Below are positions 43,520-48,662 of a stretch of 48,662 nt of DNA, in pieces. Location of the stretch: NCBI RefSeq assembly GCF_000414115.1, contig NZ_AOPZ01000492.1:1-48662 (forward strand), read 5' to 3'. Within the stretch, counting starts at the first letter, position 1, and each line of letters begins with the position of its first letter. The notes beneath the pieces were generated by a model that was not told the origin of the DNA, did not search any database, and was given only the letters and a program-made list of their open reading frames with translations. The position numbers and the translations under genes were made by a program. The DNA is from Streptomyces aurantiacus JA 4570 (GTDB lineage: Bacteria > Actinomycetota > Actinomycetes > Streptomycetales > Streptomycetaceae).

Positions 43520-43888
43520 CTAGCCCCGGACCGCCCGGGGGCCCACGACCTCCGCGCCCAGCGCGGACACGCGGCGGCGGAGTTCGCGGTCGGCGGTGGC
43601 GACCACGCATGGGCCCGCCGTCTCGGCGACGAGTTCCACGATGCGGTCGTCGCCGCTCGCGGGGGCGGAGTCGACCCGTACGCCGGGGACGGAGTCGACG
43701 CCGCGCGCCCGGCCCTCGACGACGAGGACGACGTCGAGGGGGCCGGGCAGGTCGGCGAGCCCGGCCGCGGCGAGCGGCACAAGCCGGTCCCGCAGCCGCT
43801 CCGCCGCACCCCGCCGGTCCCGCCACCACCCGTCCGGCACGGAGCCCACGACATTGGCGGCGTCCACGACGAGGGTCACAGTCTCCAT
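43520..43888 (-). CDS. small NYN/PIN-like domain protein
   Basis: 122 residues from the ATG at 43888. It begins TLVVDAANVVGSVPDGWWRDR, with an acidic residue and Asn as in NYN/PIN-like nucleases. It continues VVLVVEGRARGV, the acidic motif ASGDDRIVELV, and VVATADRELRRRV, which resemble the conserved second and third acidic sites. The pattern fits a metal-dependent ribonuclease of the NYN type; related actinobacterial proteins are often annotated as NTP pyrophosphohydrolase without evidence. It is soluble, with no partner gene, and divergent from the propeller-like gene. Confidence 0.75.
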   Translation of the reverse strand: METVTLVVDAANVVGSVPDGWWRDRRGAAERLRDRLVPLAAAGLADLPGPLDVVLVVEGRARGVDSVPGVRVDSAPASGDDRIVELVAETAGPCVVATADRELRRRVSALGAEVVGPRAVRG

Positions 43889-43987
43889 GTGGCCAAGCCT
43901 CGCACGCCCGGGTGCACCCACCCCCACCTCGCCCATTAGAGTTGCCAGGACCGACGTCCGACCCCCCGGAAGCCCCGGAACCGCCGC

Positions 43988-45052
43988 ATGCCCCCAGCCC
44001 CCACCACCGCCCCGACCGTGAACGGCGACTGGCTCATACGCGCACGCGACGGCAGGCTCGCCGTCTACGCCTGCGAGAGCGACGCCGTGGTGTGCCGCAC
44101 CCAGCGGCGCCCCGGCGGCCCCTGGACGGCGCCCCGCCCCGTCGGGGGCGACCAGCGCGTCCACCCGGTCCTCGCCGTCGCCCAGGGCGCCGACTCGTAC
44201 GCCCACCTCGTGTCGTGGCGGCCCACCGTCCCCGGCGAGTCCGGCCTCGTGCACTCCACCCATTTCCAGCCACACCTCACGGCGCTGGACTGGAACCCGC
44301 TCGGCCACCCCAACAAGAAGGGCGAGAGCACCGGCCCCCCGGCCGTGACCGTCGACGCCCAGGGCCGCGCCCACGTCTTCGTACCCAACAGGGGCGGCGG
44401 CGTGAGCATGCGGGGCCAGAAGGAGAAGGGCGGATGGGGGCCCTGGCGGGATCTCAAGGGCACCGGGGTGCGCGGTCCGCTCGCGGTGGCGACGGCCGAG
44501 TCCGGCCTGGTCACGGCGTACGCGACGACGGCGGACGGCATCCTGCGCTGGACCCAGGCATCGCCGGGCGCAGTCCCCGCCCTGGACGCGGCGCCCCTCG
44601 CGGTCAAGGCCCGCCCCGGCACCCTGCGCGCCCTCGCCACCTCCGCCGAGCACACCACGCTCTTCTTCACGGACGAGGACGGTGAGTTGCGCGCCTGGCG
44701 GGGGAGCGCGGACGACGAGCCCGTACGCGTCCTGACGGCCGCGGGCCCCGGCCCGGTGTCCGCCATGCGCTGCGAACTCGACGGCCACGACTGCACGTTG
44801 CTGGCCCAGCGCGCCGAGAGCGGCCGCGTCGCCTTCGCCGCCTATCCCACCGAGCTGGAATCCGCCGGCGCCTGGTGGGCCGAGTCGGGCCCCGCCCTGC
44901 CGGTGGACGCCCGCGTCGCCCTCGCCGAGGACGCGGCGGGCCGGGTCGTCGCGGCGACCTTCGTGCCCGGCACCGGCGCGCTGCGCCTGACCCACCGCAA
45001 GGACGAACCGGGCCTCGCCCTCAAGGCGTGGGAGCAGGCCGCTTCCGCATAG
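43988..45052 (+). CDS. beta-propeller-like protein (PLL/tectonin-type repeats)
   Basis: 354 residues. Repeating segments of about 45-50 residues alternate hydrophobic strands with Gly/Asp turns: RARDGRLAVYACE, PAVTVDAQGRAHVFVPNRGGGVSMRGQ then GGWGPWRDLKG, AVATAESGLVTAYATTADGILRWTQ, LRALATSAEHTTLFFTDEDGELRAWRG. The pattern of PxVxxDxxGxxxVF and GxWxxW resembles lectin-like beta-propellers. There is no signal peptide or membrane helix, so it is presumably cytosolic. Function is unknown. The stop codon region is tandemly duplicated (45045-45088) and a strong terminator follows. Confidence 0.7.
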   Translation: MPPAPTTAPTVNGDWLIRARDGRLAVYACESDAVVCRTQRRPGGPWTAPRPVGGDQRVHPVLAVAQGADSYAHLVSWRPTVPGESGLVHSTHFQPHLTALDWNPLGHPNKKGESTGPPAVTVDAQGRAHVFVPNRGGGVSMRGQKEKGGWGPWRDLKGTGVRGPLAVATAESGLVTAYATTADGILRWTQASPGAVPALDAAPLAVKARPGTLRALATSAEHTTLFFTDEDGELRAWRGSADDEPVRVLTAAGPGPVSAMRCELDGHDCTLLAQRAESGRVAFAAYPTELESAGAWWAESGPALPVDARVALAEDAAGRVVAATFVPGTGALRLTHRKDEPGLALKAWEQAASA

Positions 45053-45088
45053 CGCCGTGGTCGGTCCCGCATAGCGCTTCGGTCGGCC
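45045..45088. repeat. 22-bp tandem duplication across a stop codon
   Basis: Copies at 45045-45066 and 45067-45088 both start CCGCATAGCGC and match at about 18 of 22 positions. The first contains the TAG that ends the propeller-like gene. Confidence 0.8.
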
Positions 45089-45099
45089 CCGCACACGCC

Positions 45100-45133
45100 G
45101 GTGCCCGGTACGCCACGTGGCGTACCGGGCACC
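45100..45133. terminator. perfect 34-bp palindromic bidirectional terminator
   Basis: The sequence equals its own reverse complement over 34 bp; arms begin GGTGCCCGGTACGCCA. It lies between the convergent propeller-like and fadB genes. Confidence 0.85.
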
Positions 45134-45151
45134 TTCAGCGCTCCGCCCGAC

Positions 45152-47281
45152 CTACGCGGGCACGCTCGCGGTCCCCTGCTCCAGGAACCGCTTGCCGTTG
45201 ACGCGCTCGCTGACGCCCTCACGGTCCAGGTACGGCGTGATGCCGCCCAGGTGGAAGGGCCAGCCCGCGCCGGTGATCAGGCACAGGTCGATGTCCTGCG
45301 CCTCGGCGACGACACCCTCGTCGAGCATGAGCCCGATCTCCTGGGCGACGGCGTCGAGCACGCGGGCCCGCACCTGCTCCTCGGTGAGGACCGAGTCGCC
45401 CTGCTTCAGCAGCGCGGCGACCTCCGGGTCCAGCTCCGGCTTGCCGCTGTCGTACACGTAGAAGCCGCGCTTGCCCGCCTCGACGACGGCCTTCAGGTTC
45501 GGGGAGACGGTGAACCGGTCCGGGAAGGAGCGGTTGAGGGTCTCCGAGACGTGCAGGCCGATCGCCGGGCCGACCAGTTCCAGGAGCACCAGCGGCGACA
45601 TCGGCAGACCGAGCGGCTCGACGGCCTTCTCGGCGACCGGCACCGGCGTGCCCTCGTCGATGACGTTCTGGATCTCGCCCATGAAGCGGGTCAGGATGCG
45701 GTTCACGACGAACGCCGGGGCGTCCTTCACCAGGACCGCGGTCTTCTTCAGCTTCTTGGCGACGCCGAAGGCCGTGGCCAGCGATGCGTCGTCGGTCTGC
45801 TCGCCGCGCACGATCTCCAGGAGCGGCAGGATCGCGACCGGGTTGAAGAAGTGGAAGCCGACGACCCGCTCCGGGTGCTTCAGCTTCGACGCCATCTCCG
45901 TCACGGAGAGGGAGGAGGTGTTCGTCGCCAGGATCGCGTGCGCGGGGGCCACGGCCTCCACCTCCGCGAACACCTGCTGCTTGACGCCGATCTCCTCGAA
46001 GACGGCCTCAATGATGAAGTCCGCGTCGGCGAAGCCCTCGGCCTTGTCCAGGACACCGGTGACCAGGGCCTTGAGACGGTTCGCCTTGTCCTGGTTGACG
46101 CGGCCCTTGAGGAGCAGTTTGTCGATCTCCTCGTGGACGTAGCCGACGCCCTTGTCCACGCGCGCCTGGTCGATGTCGGTCAGGACGACGGGGACCTCAA
46201 GGCGGCGCAGGAAGAGGAGAGCCAGCTGCGAGGCCATCAGGCCCGCGCCCACGACGCCGACCTTCGTGACCGGGCGCGCCAGGTTCTTGTCCGGGGCACC
46301 GGCGGGGCGCTTGGCGCGCTTCTGCACGAGGTTGAACGCGTAGATGCCGCTGCGCAGTTCGCCGCCCATGATGAGGTCCGCGAGCGCCTTGTCCTCGGCG
46401 TCGAAGCCCTTCTGTACGTCACCGTCCTTGGCGGCGGCGACGATCTCCAGGGCGCGGTACGCGGCCGGGGCGGCGCCGTGCACCTTGGAGTCCGCGATGG
46501 CGCGGCCACGGGCGACCGCAGCGTCCCAGCCCTCGCCGCGGTCGATCTCCGGGCGCTCGACCTTGACGGTGCCGTTGAGCACGGACGCCGTCCACGCCAG
46601 CGACTGCTCCAGGAAGTCCGCGCCCTCGAACAGCGCGTCCGCGATGCCGAGTTCGAAGACCTGCTTGCCCTTGAGCTGCTTGTTCTGGTTCAGCGAGTTC
46701 TCGATGATGACCGAAACCGCTCGGTCCGCGCCGATCAGGTTCGGCAGCAGCGTGCAGCCGCCCCAGCCCGGGACGAGCCCCAGGAAGACCTCGGGCAGCG
46801 AGAACGCGGGCAGCGCCTTGGAGACGGTGCGGTACGCGCAGTGCAGCCCGACCTCGACGCCACCGCCCATCGCGGCACCGTTGTAGTACGCGAACGTCGG
46901 CACGGCCAGGCCCGACAGACGCTTGAAGACGTCGTGGCCGCCCTTGCCGATGGCCAGCGCGTCCTCGTGCCGCTTGAGGATCTCGACGCCCTTGAGGTCG
47001 GCGCCGACGGCGAAGATGAACGGCTTGCCGGTGATGCCGACGCCGACGATGGTGCCCTCGGCCGCCTCCTTCTCGACCTGGTCGATCGCGGCGTTCAGGT
47101 TCGCGAGCGAGCCCGGGCCGAAGGTGGTCGGCTTGGTGTGGTCGAAGCCGTTGTCGAGGGTGATGAGGGCGAACCGCCCGGCGCCCGCGGGCAGATCGAG
47201 GTGGCGTACGTGCGCCTGCGTCACGACCTCGTCCGGGAACAGCTCGGCCGCACCCTTCAACAGCTCAGTGGTGGTGCTCAC
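45152..47281 (-). CDS. fadB: fatty acid oxidation multifunctional protein (enoyl-CoA hydratase / 3-hydroxyacyl-CoA dehydrogenase)
   Basis: 709 residues, cytosolic beta-oxidation. The N-terminal enoyl-CoA hydratase part has oxyanion-hole segments FIFAVGADLKGVE and NGAAMGGGVEVGLHC and a catalytic-Glu context FSLPEVFLGLVPGWGG. From about residue 345 comes the dehydrogenase with NAD motif VGVVGAGLMASQLALLFL, then NTSSLSVTEMASKLKHPERVVGFHFFNP and the C-terminal domain (APAFVVNRILTRFMGE). The NAD motif reads LMAS where LMGx is common. The GTG start overlaps the thiolase stop by 4 bp, so the two are co-translated and probably act as a complex that shortens acyl-CoA. Confidence 0.94.
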   Translation of the reverse strand: MSTTTELLKGAAELFPDEVVTQAHVRHLDLPAGAGRFALITLDNGFDHTKPTTFGPGSLANLNAAIDQVEKEAAEGTIVGVGITGKPFIFAVGADLKGVEILKRHEDALAIGKGGHDVFKRLSGLAVPTFAYYNGAAMGGGVEVGLHCAYRTVSKALPAFSLPEVFLGLVPGWGGCTLLPNLIGADRAVSVIIENSLNQNKQLKGKQVFELGIADALFEGADFLEQSLAWTASVLNGTVKVERPEIDRGEGWDAAVARGRAIADSKVHGAAPAAYRALEIVAAAKDGDVQKGFDAEDKALADLIMGGELRSGIYAFNLVQKRAKRPAGAPDKNLARPVTKVGVVGAGLMASQLALLFLRRLEVPVVLTDIDQARVDKGVGYVHEEIDKLLLKGRVNQDKANRLKALVTGVLDKAEGFADADFIIEAVFEEIGVKQQVFAEVEAVAPAHAILATNTSSLSVTEMASKLKHPERVVGFHFFNPVAILPLLEIVRGEQTDDASLATAFGVAKKLKKTAVLVKDAPAFVVNRILTRFMGEIQNVIDEGTPVPVAEKAVEPLGLPMSPLVLLELVGPAIGLHVSETLNRSFPDRFTVSPNLKAVVEAGKRGFYVYDSGKPELDPEVAALLKQGDSVLTEEQVRARVLDAVAQEIGLMLDEGVVAEAQDIDLCLITGAGWPFHLGGITPYLDREGVSERVNGKRFLEQGTASVPA

Positions 47282-48504
47282 TTGTCGCCTCCGGCGTCCT
47301 TGTGGTGCGGGTTCTCCCAGATGACCGTGGCGCCCATGCCGAAGCCGACGCACATGGTGGTCAGGCCGTAGCGGACCTCCGGCTGCTCCTCGAACTGCCG
47401 GGCCAGCTGCGTCATCAGGCGGACGCCGGAGGACGCGAGCGGGTGGCCGAAGGCGATGGCGCCGCCGTACTGGTTGACGCGGGCGTCGTCGTCGGCGATG
47501 CCGTAGTGCTCCAGGAAGGCGAGCACCTGCACGGCGAACGCCTCGTTGATCTCGAACAGGCCGATGTCGGAGATGGAGAGCCCGGCCTGGGCGAGGGCCT
47601 TCTCGGTGGCCGGGATGGGACCGTAGCCCATGACCTCCGGCTCGACACCCGCGAAGGAGTAGGAGACCAGCCGCATCTTGACCGGAAGGCCGTTCTCCCG
47701 GGCGAAGTCCTCGGAGGCGATGATCGAGGCGGTGGCGCCGTCGTTGAGACCCGCGGCGTTGCCCGCGGTGACGCGGCCGTGCGTACGGAACGGCGTCTTC
47801 AGCCCGGAGAGGTTCTCCAGGGTGGTGCCCGGCCGCATCGGCTCGTCCTGGGTGGCCAGACCCCAACCGGTCTCGCCCGCTTCCTCGTTGGTGCGGCGTA
47901 CGGAGATCGGCACCAGGTCCTGCTGGATCTTGCCGTTGGCGTACGCCTTGGCGGCCTTCTCCTGCGAGCGCACGGCGTACTCGTCGGCGCGGCGCTTGGT
48001 GATGGAGGGGTAGCGGTCGTGCAGGTTCTCGGCGGTCATGCCCATGAACAGGGCGGACTCGTCGACGAGCTTCTCGCTCACGAACCGGGGGTTGGGGTCG
48101 ACGCCCTCACCCATGGGGTGGCGGCCCATGTGCTCGACGCCACCGGCGATCACGGCGTCGTACGCGCCGAAGGCGATGGAGCCCGCGGTCGTGGTGACGG
48201 CCGTCAGGGCGCCCGCGCACATGCGGTCGACCGAGTAGCCCGGCACCGACTGCGGCAGGCCGGCCAGGATCCCGGCCGTGCGGCCGATGGTGAGCCCCTG
48301 GTCGCCGATCTGCGTGGTCGCGGCGACGGCGACCTCGTCGATCTTGGCGGGGTCCAGGGCCGGGTTGCGGCGCAGCAGCTCCCGGATCGCCTTGACGATC
48401 ATGTCGTCGGCGCGGGTCTCGTGGTAGATGCCCTTCGGTCCCGCCTTGCCGAACGGGGTGCGGACGCCGTCGACGAAGACGACGTCCCTGACGGTACGAG
48501 GCAC
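47278..48504 (-). CDS. fadA: acetyl-CoA C-acyltransferase (3-ketoacyl-CoA thiolase)
   Basis: 408 residues. Cleaves 3-ketoacyl-CoA with CoA to acetyl-CoA and a shortened acyl-CoA. The nucleophilic Cys is in YSVDRMCAGALTAV at about residue 96. The other catalytic motifs are GLFEINEAFAVQ, GGAIAFGHPLASSGVRL and GLTTMCVGFGMGATVIWEN. The GTG at 48504 has GGAGGAGA upstream. It is the first gene of the fadAB operon; the promoter with a candidate operator lies at 48555-48583. Confidence 0.95.
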   Translation of the reverse strand: MPRTVRDVVFVDGVRTPFGKAGPKGIYHETRADDMIVKAIRELLRRNPALDPAKIDEVAVAATTQIGDQGLTIGRTAGILAGLPQSVPGYSVDRMCAGALTAVTTTAGSIAFGAYDAVIAGGVEHMGRHPMGEGVDPNPRFVSEKLVDESALFMGMTAENLHDRYPSITKRRADEYAVRSQEKAAKAYANGKIQQDLVPISVRRTNEEAGETGWGLATQDEPMRPGTTLENLSGLKTPFRTHGRVTAGNAAGLNDGATASIIASEDFARENGLPVKMRLVSYSFAGVEPEVMGYGPIPATEKALAQAGLSISDIGLFEINEAFAVQVLAFLEHYGIADDDARVNQYGGAIAFGHPLASSGVRLMTQLARQFEEQPEVRYGLTTMCVGFGMGATVIWENPHHKDAGGDK

Positions 48505-48554
48505 GATGGCTCTCCTCCAGGGTGCGGTGCGCCTGCGGCGCGCTTCCTCGGCCC

Positions 48555-48583
48555 ATGCTACTTATCAGTAACTAGCTGGCCAA
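48555..48583 (-). promoter_or_regulatory. fadAB promoter with operator-like palindrome in the spacer
   Basis: On the minus strand, -35 TTGGCC (48578-48583), a 17-bp spacer and -10 TAGCAT (48555-48560). The imperfect palindrome GCTACTTATCAGTAACTAGC (48557-48576, 14 of 20 symmetric positions) fills the spacer, as expected for a repressor site, perhaps a TetR-type fatty-acid regulator. Confidence 0.6.
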
Positions 48584-48645
48584 GGGTGGGTTGGGGGAGG
48601 CGCGCATCACATGCGGTGCGCATGCTGCGGGGGCTGCATCCGTCC

Positions 48646-48662
48646 CCGCCGCTGCGCGGCGG
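48646..48662. repeat. hairpin CCGCCGC-TGC-GCGGCGG at window end
   Basis: Second copy of the hairpin seen at 43275-43291, with a one-base loop difference; it ends exactly at the window edge. Confidence 0.65.

Noticed and set aside
45152..47866. 904-codon frame extending fadB upstream into the thiolase gene
   Set aside because: The extra N-terminus is an out-of-frame reading of the thiolase; the GTG at 47281 overlapping the thiolase stop starts a normal FadB.

Overview
The window is typical high-GC actinomycete chromosome: strong third-position G/C bias, many GTG/TTG starts, GGAGG-type ribosome sites, twin-arginine lipoproteins, and MsiK-type sugar ABC operons without their own ATPase. Gene content and order (aconitase ... 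ngcEFG - rok7B7 - xylFGH - dxs - permease ... fadB/fadA) match, from memory, the SCO5999-SCO6027 part of the Streptomyces coelicolor core, so this is very probably a Streptomyces. No rRNA, tRNA, IS element, prophage or CRISPR array was recognised.

Layout. 1-1316: start of a Tat-exported protein and a divergent LacI regulator. 1317-4256: aconitase behind a promoter with two candidate operators (an 18-bp palindrome and an iron-box-like sequence). 4269-8640: an accessory patch on the minus strand, with a secreted three-repeat protein disrupted by two compensating frameshifts, a HEAT-repeat protein, a SAVMC3_10250/DUF7019-like protein, a very short DUF397 protein and a gutted Uma2-type gene. 8741-11737: MMPL exporter and divergent TetR repressor. 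11964-13523: AMP-forming acyl-CoA ligase. 13601-17470: secreted GH92 alpha-mannosidase. 17582-20711: a translationally overlapping pair, a KAP-family P-loop NTPase followed by an Hsp70-like ATPase with an unusual C-terminus. This pair is the best candidate here for an undescribed system.

21271-29728: carbohydrate-uptake island. ngcEFG (GlcNAc/chitobiose uptake), the ROK regulator Rok7B7 and xylFGH (xylose-type uptake) lie head to tail. Both transport operons have a long stem-loop directly after the binding-protein gene, and rok7B7 and xylF share a palindromic motif suited to a ROK operator. 29976-31910 is dxs, feeding glyceraldehyde 3-phosphate and pyruvate into isoprenoids; 32060-35204 holds an APC permease and a GT39-like membrane glycosyltransferase.

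35261-43244: a probable poly-gamma-glutamate locus. It contains a CapA-family lipoprotein, a protein with two cache-like extracellular domains and HAMP, PgsB (CapB) with a Gln/Tyr/Pro-rich tail, PgsC (CapC) and an NlpC/P60 enzyme. A divergent lipoprotein with hydrolase-like motifs shares the same very short promoter region with capA.

43275-45133: hairpin-rich repeats, a small NYN/PIN-like protein, and a beta-propeller-like protein ending in a perfect 34-bp palindromic terminator. 45152-48504: translationally coupled fadA-fadB beta-oxidation operon with a candidate operator inside the promoter spacer.

A cross-cutting observation is that tandem duplications of about 20-25 bp recur at seven places, mostly next to stop codons or in intergenic DNA, and twice inside a reading frame. 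Functions are assigned by recognising motifs by eye; no database search was run.
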